A stretch of 64,000 nt of DNA from Pseudomonas poae (GTDB lineage: Bacteria; Pseudomonadota; Gammaproteobacteria; Pseudomonadales; Pseudomonadaceae): assembly GCA_004000515.1 (NCBI GenBank), contig CP034537.1, forward strand, positions 5,656,001 to 5,720,000. The letters run 5' to 3'. The notes beneath the pieces are model-generated. The model saw nothing but the letters and a program-made list of their open reading frames with translations, made no database searches and was not told where the DNA came from. Positions 1-8,163 of the stretch are shown here, in pieces; position 1 is the stretch's first letter, and the number at the start of each line of letters is the position of its first letter. Position numbers and translations under genes: made by a program.

Positions 1-1401
1 CAACGCCTGGCGCTTGGCCGTGTCGCTCTCACGCACCGCCTCGCGCAGCACCGCCTGGGCCTGGGGGTTGTCCCAGACTTTGCGCGGTTCCTTGGTCTTG
101 TCGCCCATCAGCGAATCGAAGCTGGTGGCCGGGTCCAGGCGCGACGAATAAGAGAACGCCATCATCTGGTAGTTGCCGCTTTGGTAACGCTCGAGCTGGG
201 TGCCCCACTCCAGGGTTTCCATCTGGATATTCAAGCCGCTGGCCACTGCCATTGCCTGGCTGAGCAGGCCCATGTCGAACATCTGCGAGTAGCGTTTGTT
301 GACGATCATCTTGATCGGCTGGCCGTTGTAGCCGGCCTCTTTCAACAGGCGCTGGGCTTGCTGCGGGTCGTAGTGGTAACCCTGCTTGGCGGTGGCGTTG
401 TAGAACGGGCTGGTTTGCGGGATTGCCGAGTTGTTCGGCTCGGAGGTGCCGTTGGACAGCGCGGTGACCATCTGCCCGTAGTCGAGGGATGCAGCAATGG
501 CCTGGCGGATGCGCACATCCTTGAGCAGCGGGTCGTTGGTCTGGAACAACAAACCACAGATGGCCATGATCGGGCTGAAGGAAATCTGCACGCCCGGCCG
601 GGCCTTCAGTTCTTCGGCATCGCTGGCGCTGACGTTGGGCAGCAGGTCGATGTTGTTGGACATCAAGGCCGCCTTGGCCGATGACGGGTCCGGGATCACC
701 ATGAAGCGCAAGTCATCCACCAGCGCCTGCTTCTTGCCGGTGAAGCCGTCCGGCCCTGCCTCGTCACGTGGGCTGTAGTCCTTGAAGCGTGACAGCACGA
801 CATATTGGCCGGGCTTCCATTCGGTAAGGCTGAACGGGCCGGTGCCGATGGGCGCCTTCCAACTGCCGTCCGCCGCCAGCGAGTCGCGATGCAGGATGCC
901 GCTGCCGCCGCAATCGGGGCGTGCCATCGAGGCCAGGAACAGGCCGCTCGGCTGGTCGAGGTGGAAGATCACGGTGAGCGGGTCCGGGGTGTCGATACCG
1001 GTGATCTTCGCCCCGCCACGGCCATCGAACTCAGCCAGGCAACGCCATTGGGTCTTGGGATTCAAGTAGCGCTCCCAGGTCCATTTCACGTCCTCGGCGG
1101 TCAGGGTTGCGCCGTTCTGGAAGTGCACGCCTTCACGCAGCTTGAAGGTGTAAGTCATGCCGTCATCGGAGTGTTGCACTTCACGGGCCAGCAACGGGCC
1201 GACGGAGGCGTCTTCGCGGTGGGCCACCAGGCCTTCGACGATGTGCAGCATCACGGTGTCGGTGTTTTCGTCGCGGTTGACGCCAGGTTTTGTGCTGCGG
1301 ATATCGGCGTTCAAGCCCACGCGCAAAGTGGTCTGGGCCTGCGCAAGGCCGGCGCCGAGCGCGAGGGTGGCGCACAGCGTTCCATTGAGTAAGCGATTCA
1401 C
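1..1401 (-). CDS. Peptide/nickel-type ABC transporter substrate-binding protein (3' end outside window)
   Basis: Periplasmic solute-binding protein of the SBP_bac_5 (DppA/OppA-like) family, which captures short peptides or similar solutes for an ABC importer. Translation from the GTG at 1401 gives a signal peptide (MNRLLNGTLCATLALGAGL, cleavage near AQA). It is followed by family features: an ENTDTVMLHIVEGLV segment, 'GMTYTFKLREGVHFQNG', and 'PIGTGPFSLTEWKPGQY'. The frame stays open through position 1, so the last part of the gene lies to the left. No other start fits the signal peptide as well. The transport permeases are not in the window, so the substrate cannot be fixed. Confidence 0.9.
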   Translation of the reverse strand, partial: MNRLLNGTLCATLALGAGLAQAQTTLRVGLNADIRSTKPGVNRDENTDTVMLHIVEGLVAHREDASVGPLLAREVQHSDDGMTYTFKLREGVHFQNGATLTAEDVKWTWERYLNPKTQWRCLAEFDGRGGAKITGIDTPDPLTVIFHLDQPSGLFLASMARPDCGGSGILHRDSLAADGSWKAPIGTGPFSLTEWKPGQYVVLSRFKDYSPRDEAGPDGFTGKKQALVDDLRFMVIPDPSSAKAALMSNNIDLLPNVSASDAEELKARPGVQISFSPIMAICGLLFQTNDPLLKDVRIRQAIAASLDYGQMVTALSNGTSEPNNSAIPQTSPFYNATAKQGYHYDPQQAQRLLKEAGYNGQPIKMIVNKRYSQMFDMGLLSQAMAVASGLNIQMETLEWGTQLERYQSGNYQMMAFSYSSRLDPATSFDSLMGDKTKEPRKVWDNPQAQAVLREAVRESDTAKRQAL

Positions 1402-1649
1402 GGGAGACGTTCTCCTTCGCTGCAAAGACCGGCCTGGGGCAGGAGCCGGCTTCAAGCCTGTATTAGGTCGTTGTTGTTATGGCCTGACAGGAGCCGGGGC
1501 CGCGGATGATTTTTGTTTTTTAAATTCGCCGGGACATATTCACAGCAAGCACATTGCTTGTAAATGTTTTTTATGCATATAAAAACATTGATAGCTAAAA
1601 CTCAGGCAAAAAAAGAGGCCGAAGCCTCTTCCTCTGCAACCACCGCCAC
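1402..1649. other. Intergenic region upstream of the binding-protein gene
   Basis: This 248-base stretch holds the leader of the minus-strand binding-protein gene and, at its right end, the terminator of the acetyltransferase gene. It is AT-richer than its surroundings (1500-1610). I see no further gene in it. Confidence 0.5.
1608..1630 (-). terminator. Rho-independent terminator of the GNAT gene
   Basis: Read on the minus strand, a perfect stem AAGAGGC / GCCTCTT with a UUCG-type loop is followed directly by a run of seven T. It lies 20 bases after the stop codon of the acetyltransferase gene. Confidence 0.9.
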
Positions 1650-2156
1650 TTAATGCAGCGCAGCCCGCGTGATCAGGTAGCTCACCAATTGCGGGTCGTC
1701 GTCCAGCTCCAGGCTCTGCACCGGGCGCGGCAAGTTATCCAGCACCGTGCGCCAGAACGCCTGGGACACTTCATCCTGGTCATAGAAACGCACCAGCCAA
1801 TTGGCCTCGCCGCTGCACAGCACCTGGCTGGCAATGGCACGGCCGATGCCTTTGCGGCGGTAGCGTTTGAGGATGAACAGGTCAGCCAGCTCCAGGGCGT
1901 CGATGCCCGGCAACTCGCTGCCTTCGATCAACAGGAAGCCGGCGATATAACCATCCACCAGCAGCAGGTTGGCACTCCACTGTGGGTCTTCCCAGTAACG
2001 CACCAGGTGCTCGTCGTGGATGTAAAAACGCCCATCGGCCTCGACATCTTCCTGCTCCCAGTCCGACGACTCGTAGGCGTAATACTGATAGAGATTGCGG
2101 ATCAGCTCGGCATCATCAGGGCCGGTCTGGATCAATTCGACGGTGGTTTCAGGCAT
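1650..2156 (-). CDS. GNAT family N-acetyltransferase
   Basis: Predicted cytoplasmic acetyl-CoA-dependent N-acetyltransferase of 168 residues. The C-terminal half has the GNAT motif A arrangement: beta strand 'LADLFILKRYRRKGIGRA', where R-R-K-G-I-G-R is the acetyl-CoA pyrophosphate loop, then 'WLVRFYDQDEVSQAFWRTV', typical of motif B. I chose the ATG at 2156 (MPETTVELIQ) because the family fold begins there. The open frame continues 39 codons upstream but that part has no family character. Substrate unknown. A strong terminator follows. Confidence 0.85.
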   Translation of the reverse strand: MPETTVELIQTGPDDAELIRNLYQYYAYESSDWEQEDVEADGRFYIHDEHLVRYWEDPQWSANLLLVDGYIAGFLLIEGSELPGIDALELADLFILKRYRRKGIGRAIASQVLCSGEANWLVRFYDQDEVSQAFWRTVLDNLPRPVQSLELDDDPQLVSYLITRAALH

Positions 2157-2310
2157 GGGACTCTCGGTGAAAAAACGCAGGGCGCCATTGTTCACAAAAC
2201 CCCTGCGCAGGCCAATACATTGTCTAACCTTTCTGTTTGCTGAACCGATTGCGGATTTGCACTGGCCTGTCAAATTCTCTGAAACATTTAGAATAAACTC
2301 TACCCAAATT

Positions 2311-2440
2311 GTAGTGAGCGGGCTTGTCCCGCGCTGGGGGGCGTAGCCGCCCTAAACCAAACACCTCGGTCTTTCTGAAACACTGCGGCGGCCTATTTGG
2401 GGCGGCTTCGCCACCCGCGCGGGACAAGCCCGCTCACTAC
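2311..2440. repeat. REP doublet (GTAGTGAGCGGGCTTG family)
   Basis: Two inverted copies of a REP palindrome: GTAGTGAGCGGGCTTGTCCC at 2311 and its reverse complement ending at 2440. They flank internal inverted arms (GGGGGGCGTAGCCGCCC type), giving a long cruciform. This is the REPIN arrangement described for Pseudomonas fluorescens. It lies between the GNAT leader and uppP. Confidence 0.9.
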
Positions 2441-2471
2441 AAATCGATTTTTACTTTTGAGGGCACGTATT

Positions 2472-3343
2472 TTGACCAACGTCTGTTCCGCCGGCCTGGA
2501 TGTGGGTTTTGCCTCCCTGGACTACCTGCAGATCTTCATCCTGGGCGTGATCCAGGGCATCACCGAACTGTTGCCGGTGTCGTCCACCGCCCACATGCGT
2601 GTGGTGCCTGCGCTGCTTGGCTGGCAAGACCCCGGCTCGGCGTTTTCGGCGGCCATGCAGTTGGCGGCGCTGGCAGCGGTGGTCAGTTACTTTTGGCGCG
2701 ACGTACGCCAGGTGACCACCGGCAGCATCGGTGCAGTGCGCCGGGGCGACTACAACGACCGCTGGTTCAAGCTGGCGGTGGCGATCGTGCTGGCGACCAT
2801 CCCTATCGGTATTGCCGGCCTCGCGTTGTCCTCGACCCTGAACACGTGCAACTCGCCGCTGCGTGGGCTGATGGTGATCGGCATTTCCTGCGTGGTCATG
2901 GCGGTGTTGTTGGCGGTGGCGGAAGTACGCGCGCGCCATACGCGGGAAGTGAGTGAAATGCGCCTGCGCGATGCGTTGATCGTGGGCATTGCGCAGATTG
3001 GTGCGCTGATTCCGGGCGTTTCGCGTTCCGGCTCGACCCTGACCGCCGCGCTGTTCCTCAACTTCAAGCGTGAGGAAGCGGCGCGCTTTTCCTTCCTGCT
3101 GGGCCTGCCGGCGATTGCCCTCGCCGGCTTGAAAGAGCTGTGGGTGCTGCTGCACGCCGACATGCCCGCCCACGCATGGCCGCATTTGTTGTTTGGGCTG
3201 GTGGTGGCGAGCATCTCGGCGTTTTTTGCGATCTGGGGATTGATGAAGTTTCTGGAGCGGTTTTCGACTTGGCCGTTTGTGATCTACCGGGCGTTGTTGG
3301 GGTGTTCCTGATTGTGGCGGTGAGTACCGGTTTGCTGAGCTGA
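2472..3343 (+). CDS. uppP: Undecaprenyl-diphosphatase UppP/BacA (frame broken near C-terminus)
   Basis: Inner-membrane phosphatase that recycles undecaprenyl pyrophosphate to the monophosphate carrier for peptidoglycan synthesis; overexpression gives bacitracin resistance. Family signatures are clear: 'GVIQGITELLPVSSTAH' near the N-terminus and 'PGVSRSGSTLTAALFL' with 'REEAARFSFLLGLPAI' in the second half, with about eight hydrophobic segments. The TTG at 2472 is preceded by GAGGG at ideal spacing. The direct frame stops at 3311 (..ALLGCS), but one G is missing in the GGGG run at 3299-3302. Restoring it gives the normal end ..GVFLIVAVSTGLLS and a stop at 3343. Probably a functional gene with a read error. 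Confidence 0.92.
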
Positions 3344-3367
3344 CGCAAAATTCGATGTGGAAAGATC

Positions 3368-3460
3368 AATGTGGGAGCGGGCTTGCCCGCGATAGCAGTG
3401 TGTCAGGCAATGCATTTCAGGCTGATACACCGCTATCGCAGGCAAGCCAGCTCCCACATT
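3368..3460. repeat. REP doublet (TGTGGGAGC family)
   Basis: Inverted pair: AATGTGGGAGCGGGCTTGCC on the left, and GGCAAGCCAGCTCCCACATT on the right, about 50 bases apart. It sits between the convergent ends of uppP and the DyP peroxidase gene. Confidence 0.9.
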
Positions 3461-3473
3461 TGAAGTGTGTTGA

Positions 3474-4434
3474 CTATAAATCTGTTGTTCGCTCGGCCAG
3501 CTCTTCAAGCAGGTCCGCCGAGGGCACGAAGAACAACCCCCGGTCACTGCCGTGCTGAAGTCCAGCAAGCGATCATAGTTGCCCACCGGCCGGCCAACGA
3601 ACATGTTCTCCAGCATCAACTCCAACGGCTGCGGCGAACGCGCGTAACCGATGAAATAGGTGCCGAACTCCCCGCACCCGGTCGGCCGAAGGGCATGTTG
3701 TCGCGCAGGATCTTCACTTCTTCGCCGTTCTCATCCGTGATCACAGTGAGCGCGCTGTGGGAATTGCTCGGCTTCGTCTCATCGTCCAGCTCGATATCCG
3801 ACAACTTGGTACGCCCGATCACTTTTTCCTGGGCTTCCACCGTCAGGCCGTTCCAGGCCGTCATGTTGTGCAGGTATTTCTGCACCAGCACATAGCTGCC
3901 ACCTCGGAATTCGCGGTCTTCATCACCGACGATGGTGAAGCCCTCGGCCTTGCGCCCCACCGGGTTCTCGGTGCCGTCGACAAAGCCGATGATGCTGCGC
4001 ATGTCGAAGTAGCGGAACCCCTGGACCTCATCCACCACCTTGACGCTGTCGCCCAGCACCGCCATCAATTGGGTGGCCAGTTCAAAGCACAGGTCCATCT
4101 GTTCGGCGCGGATATGCAGCAGGATATCCCCAGGTGTCGACACGGCTTTGCGCCCTTGCACACCGAACTCGCGAAACGGGTGCAGCGCCGCCGGACGCGG
4201 TGCGCCGAATAGCCGATCCCAGGCGTCCGAGCCAAACCCGCAAACACACGTGAGGTTGCCTGCCGGCACGCGCTTGCCCACCGAGCGCACTAGCCCGGCG
4301 ATATCGGCGCACCAGCCACGCACAGTGTCCTCACTGCCGGGAGCGAGGGTGGCGACCATGAAAATCGCGCTGCTGGTGATCGGGTGGCAGACGGACTGCG
4401 GTTCGAGAGGCGGCTCAACAGAGGATGGGGTCAT
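3474..4434 (-). CDS. DyP-type heme peroxidase (two frame breaks)
   Basis: Dye-decolourising peroxidase, a heme enzyme that uses H2O2 to oxidise aromatic substrates. The DyP signature 'GFVDGTENP' (catalytic Asp in GxxDG) is present, followed by 'GGSYVLVQKYLHNM' and later 'DNMPFGRPGAG..' and 'GTYFIGYARSPQPLELML', the C-terminal heme-pocket region. Starts at ATG 4434 (MTPSSVEPPL). Two breaks, each one G short in a G run, occur near 3675 and 3543. With both restored the protein ends ..DLLEELAERTTDL at 3474. It lies 49 bases after the isomerase gene on the same strand, so it may be the last gene of the moc-like operon. No signal peptide is visible, so it is probably cytoplasmic. Confidence 0.9.
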
Positions 4435-4483
4435 GGTGAACGTCCAGGCTAACGGCGAGATTTAACCCGCGCAGATTAGCAGA

Positions 4484-5302
4484 TCATTTCTGACAATTTC
4501 GCCACACCTCGCGAATCAACGCCTGCAGTTGTAGCGCCTCGGCCCAGCGATCACTGAGCTCGCGCCCGTCTGCGCCGGTGATCGCGTAAGGCGGCGGGCC
4601 CAGTTCGCAGGTGAAGGACAGGCTGTGCGAGGTGTGCGGGCGAGCCAGCCAGTCTTCGATCCCGTAGCGCCACCACTCGGTAAACCGCTGTACCCAGGCT
4701 TGATGCTGGGGAAAACCCAGCGCGACCTGTACCTGCTCGCTACTGGCCACGCGGCCGTGAAAGCCCCAGCTGTGGCGCAGGATCGTGCGGATCTGCTCGT
4801 CGTCTTCAGCGACGCCAGGCTCGGGCAATTCGCGCCCGACCACGTAGTGAGACAGGTCGGCCAGCAGTTTCAAATCCGGCATTTGCGCCAGCAGGTCGAG
4901 GGTGAACAACAGGTCGTTGGTCAGTCGATATCGATGGGTTTCCAGCAGCACCGGAAAGTCCACCTGCTCGGCCAACCGCTGCCAGCCTTCTACCAACCGC
5001 GCGGCCTCGGCTTGAGTACGCGGGCGCACATCGGCCTGCAAGGTGAGGTGGTGGCAACCATACCGGCTGATCACATCCAGCGCGGCAGCCAGGTCGTCAA
5101 CCGATTGCGGAAACAACTGGCCTTCGATCTGCAAGCCCCGGGCGGTGGCGGCGGCATGCAGGTGAGCGACCTCGGCGGGCTTCCAATAATGGTCGGTGAT
5201 GCCGTCGAAGCCGGCGGCTTTGATACGGTCAAGCTGAGCCTCCAACGGACCGGGCTCGGTTTGCATGGCCCACAGGGATTGGAACACCAGGAATTGGCGC
5301 AT
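4484..5302 (-). CDS. Xylose-isomerase-like TIM-barrel protein
   Basis: 272-residue protein of the sugar phosphate isomerase/epimerase superfamily (AP endonuclease 2 fold). Features: 'GFDGITDHYWKPAEVAHLHAAATARGL' at the N-terminus, 'HHLTLQADVRPR', 'FPVLLETHRYRLTNDLLFTLDLL' (metal-binding Glu) and 'LLADLSHYVVGREL' (Asp and His ligands), in the order usual for the fold. Its ATG at 5302 lies one base after the stop of the ferredoxin reductase gene, so translation is probably coupled. In rhizopine and inositol pathways such proteins act as inosose dehydratase or isomerase (MocC/IolE/IolH). That role here is inference from context. Confidence 0.85.
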   Translation of the reverse strand: MRQFLVFQSLWAMQTEPGPLEAQLDRIKAAGFDGITDHYWKPAEVAHLHAAATARGLQIEGQLFPQSVDDLAAALDVISRYGCHHLTLQADVRPRTQAEAARLVEGWQRLAEQVDFPVLLETHRYRLTNDLLFTLDLLAQMPDLKLLADLSHYVVGRELPEPGVAEDDEQIRTILRHSWGFHGRVASSEQVQVALGFPQHQAWVQRFTEWWRYGIEDWLARPHTSHSLSFTCELGPPPYAITGADGRELSDRWAEALQLQALIREVWRNCQK

Positions 5303-5303
5303 A

Positions 5304-6505
5304 TCAGCCTCGCAGCAGGTGTTTGAGGGACAGTTCAGGGTCGGCCAGGCCGGTCGGATTCAACGGGATACGCGCAGCGATCAAGCGTTCACACAGCTTG
5401 ATGTCCTTGGCCACGCTGTTGCCGGGCGCCCAGCCGCAGGCACCTTGCAAATGCTGCTCGGCGTCGAGGTAGAACAGCAGCAGACCGCCGCCGGGCAGTG
5501 CACGGGTGACCACGGAGGGCTCATCACACCTACGGTCAGCAAGCCCCAGTGATACTGGTCGGACCAGAAACCGGGAAGCGCTTCGAACGGAGTCTCACGC
5601 CCCAGCAAGTTCAACGCGGCGTGCCGCCCCTGGGCTTCGGCATTGCGCCAGGTCTCTTGGCGTTGAAAGAGCCCGCCCAGGCGAAACTCGCACACATCGC
5701 CTGCCGCGTAGATATTCGGTGCGCTGGTGCGCAGATAGTCATCGACGCGAATGCCCTGCCCCACTTCTAGCCCAGCCGCCGCGGCCAGTTCGATATTGGG
5801 CTGCATGCCGATGCCCACCACCACCAGGTCGCAGGGCAGTAACTGCCCATCCACCAATTGCACGCTGTCAGCCTGAATGGATTCCAGGGCCACATTCAAT
5901 CGCACGTCCACACCTTGTTCGCGATGCAATTCCAATAGCGCCTGGGAGATAACCGGCGGCAGCACACGGCCCGCCAGCCGTGGCCCGGCTTCCAGCACCG
6001 TGACCTCACAGCCCAGGCCACGTGCGGTCGCCGCTACTTCCAGGCCGATAAAACCGCCACCGACCACCATCAGCCGCGTGCCGGGGTTCAGCACACTGCG
6101 CAGGGCCAGCGCTTCATCGTGGGTGCGCAGGTACAGCACGTTGGCCTGAACCTGGGGCAAACGCCGCGCCCGCCCGCCAGTGGCCAGCAGCAAACCGGCG
6201 TAGGGCAGCCATTGGCCGTCGGCCAGTTGCAGGCGGTGTTGCTGGGGTTGCAATTGAGTAACGGGGTTACCGGCGATATGTTCGATGCCCAGTTCGACCA
6301 GCCGGTCGCTGTCGCATAGGCTGCAGCCGGCCAGGTCCGTCGTGCCTTGCAACAGCCCTTTGGACAGCGGGGGCCGCTCATAGGGCAGGTGCGGCTCGTC
6401 GCCGATCAGGATCAGGCGCCCGGTGTAGCCTTCTTCGCGCAGGGTCAGCGCTGCACGGCCGCCGGCATGCCCGGCGCCCACGATGATCAGGGGTGCGTTC
6501 ATCAT
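5304..6505 (-). CDS. FAD-dependent ferredoxin reductase, MocF-like (frame broken)
   Basis: NAD(P)H:ferredoxin reductase of the class that feeds Rieske oxygenases. FAD-binding 'IIVGAGHAGGRAALTLRE' at the N-terminus, NAD-binding 'LMVVGGGFIGLEVAATARGLG' in the middle, and 'NIYAAGDVCEF' before the C-terminal dimer domain. ATG at 6505 overlaps the stop of the Rieske gene (TGATG). The frame breaks near 5530 (..GLLTVGV), where one base is missing. The correct continuation is DEPSVVTRALPGGGLLLFYL.. to ..LKHLLRG, stop at 5304. Expected to pass electrons from NAD(P)H to the ferredoxin encoded just upstream. Confidence 0.9.
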
Positions 6506-6824
6506 CAGGCCGTGACGGCGAGCAGCACTCGCCCCGCTTCGACCCGTACCGGGTAGGTCTTGAGGTTGACGCACACCGGCGCACCCATGGCCTTGCCGGT
6601 GCGGTAATCGAAGCGGCCGTTGTGCTTGGGGCACTCGATCACGTGGTCCATCACCAGGCCGTCGGCGAGGTGGATTTTCTCGTGGGTGCACAGGCCGGCG
6701 GTGGCAAAAACTCATTCTCGGCCGAGCGGTACACCGCGTAGGTGTGCGCGCCGTGGTCGAAGCGCAGCACGTCTTCTTCGTCTATTTCGCCCACGGCGCA
6801 GACGTCGATCCATTGATCGTTCAT
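6505..6824 (-). CDS. Rieske [2Fe-2S] ferredoxin, MocE-like (frame broken)
   Basis: Small Rieske-type ferredoxin of about 105 residues carrying electrons to a monooxygenase. The cluster ligands appear as C-T-H (in GLCTHEKIHLADG) and C-P-K-H (in IECPKHNGRFDY), the CxH..CxxH pattern. Starts at ATG 6824 with an AAGGA ribosome site. One T is missing in the T run near 6707-6711 (NEF..). With it restored the protein runs to ..VRVEAGRVLLAVTA. Sits between the oxygenase and the reductase genes, overlapping the latter by one base. Confidence 0.9.
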
Positions 6825-6835
6825 AAAGGTTCCTT

Positions 6836-6964
6836 GTAGTGAGCGGACTTGTCCCGCGCTGGGGTGCGCAGCAGCCCCAAGATCAGCTGTCGAGATGGGT
6901 CTGAAAGAACGCAGTGGCCTCATTGGGGCTGCTGCACCCCGGCGCGAGCAAGCTCGCTCACTAC
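6836..6964. repeat. REP doublet (GTAGTGAGCGGACTTG family)
   Basis: Inverted pair bounded by GTAGTGAGCGGACTTGTCCC and ..GCGAGCAAGCTCGCTCACTAC. It separates the oxygenase gene from the Rieske gene, inside the presumed operon. The oxygenase reading frame ends within it, so the last residues of that protein are REP-encoded. Confidence 0.9.
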
Positions 6965-8002
6965 AGGGGTTGGGCGTTGGACGAAATAGGTGGGGTCGCT
7001 GCGCTGGCGCCAGACCGTCGGGAGGATTTCCTTGTAGGCCTCGAAGAGATTGGCGTACGGCGGCGGGCAGTCGTTGCGGATTTCTTCGTGCAACTGGGCC
7101 AGGGCGTGGTACGGCACCATCGGGTACATGTGGTGTTCGAGGTGGTAGTTCATGTCCATGTAGATAAAACGCAGCACGCGGTTCATGTAGATGGTGCGGC
7201 AGTTGCTGCGGTGGTCCAGCACATCCTCGGCCAGGCCCACATGCTGGGTGAGGCCGAACAGGTAGCCGAGCCACGCGCCGTAGAGACTTGGCAAACCCAC
7301 CAACATCAAGGGCAGCCAGCTGTGCAGGTACAACGCAGTGCCGATGACCACGGCATAAATGCCCACCCAGATACGCGCCGCACGGAACACTTTGGGCCAT
7401 TCGGATTCAGGGATGAAATCCGCTTCCTGGGCACTCATCTTGCCGATCGCATGCCGCGCCACGCCGCTGAAGGTTTTCCAGGCCAGGGGCAAATTGAAAA
7501 GGCTCAGGAACATCATCAAGAAGCTCGGCGGACGCGGCTCGACGATCTCCGGGTCGCGGCCGACCACGATGGTGTCGGTGTGGTGCCGTGCATGGCTCCA
7601 GCGCCATACATGGGGTTCGAAGATGCACATGAAGCTGGCGACCTGGTACAGCACGTCGTTCATCCAGCGGGTCTTGAACGCGGTGCCGTGGCCGGTCTCG
7701 TGCCAGCGCGGGTTGGACGCGGTGCCGTAGAGCACGCCATAGGCGATAAAGAACGGCACGCAAGCCCAAGAGCCCCAGAACCAGTAGCCGCCAAAGCCCG
7801 TGGCGAACAATGCGGCAAACCAGATAGCGGTATCGCGCAGCGCCGGACCGTCGCGGCGCTGCATCAGTTCTTTCATGCGTTTGCGGGAAATCGGCGATTG
7901 GTACCAACTGGCTGATACCAGGCCTTTTTCGGCGGCGCGGGCGGCTTCGGGGCCGGTAAGGCTGTAGTCGCGCCGGGCGGTGTGAGCGGTGTGTTCAGGC
8001 AT
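6920..8002 (-). CDS. Membrane fatty-acid-desaturase-family oxygenase, MocD-like
   Basis: Integral-membrane di-iron oxygenase of 360 residues. Three histidine boxes are visible: 'RWHETGHGTAF', 'RWSHARHHTDT' and 'NYHLEHHMYP', separated by hydrophobic stretches ('AIWFAALFATGFGGYWFWG', 'IWVGIYAVVIGTALYL'). With the adjacent Rieske ferredoxin and reductase genes it matches the mocDEF set of Sinorhizobium, known to demethylate the rhizopine 3-O-methyl-scyllo-inosamine. ATG 8002 (MPEHTAHT) was chosen over an upstream extension because of divergent regulatory sequence. The last dozen residues (SELARAGVQQPQ) come from a REP element. The substrate here is unproven. Confidence 0.88.
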   Translation of the reverse strand: MPEHTAHTARRDYSLTGPEAARAAEKGLVSASWYQSPISRKRMKELMQRRDGPALRDTAIWFAALFATGFGGYWFWGSWACVPFFIAYGVLYGTASNPRWHETGHGTAFKTRWMNDVLYQVASFMCIFEPHVWRWSHARHHTDTIVVGRDPEIVEPRPPSFLMMFLSLFNLPLAWKTFSGVARHAIGKMSAQEADFIPESEWPKVFRAARIWVGIYAVVIGTALYLHSWLPLMLVGLPSLYGAWLGYLFGLTQHVGLAEDVLDHRSNCRTIYMNRVLRFIYMDMNYHLEHHMYPMVPYHALAQLHEEIRNDCPPPYANLFEAYKEILPTVWRQRSDPTYFVQRPTPVVSELARAGVQQPQ

Positions 8003-8074
8003 TGTTATTGTTCTCCGCAAGCGTGGGTTTCTGGTGCTTTGCGAAACCAACGATAGAGAACCGGTTATTCACCC

Positions 8075-8144
8075 TCAAGGCCTTGAATCCATTCCCTATC
8101 AAGCTATCATCCAGGCCCAGCGGGGCTTGATAGTTTTCTATCAA
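8075..8144. promoter_or_regulatory. Candidate LacI-family operators in the moc/LacI divergent promoter
   Basis: A perfect inverted repeat TTGATAG-TTTT-CTATCAA (8127-8144) lies just before the lacI-type gene. The same half-site CTATCAA occurs again at 8096-8102, and a 12-base palindrome TCAAGGCCTTGA is at 8075-8086. Placed between the divergent oxygenase operon (start 8002) and the regulator gene (start 8164), they are likely operators. Confidence 0.55.
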
Positions 8145-8163
8145 GACGCATAAAGGGCCTGCC

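Noticed and set aside
3368..3460. Regular repeat units that might suggest a CRISPR array
   Set aside because: Each locus has only two units in inverted orientation with no spacer series and no cas genes; they are REP doublets.
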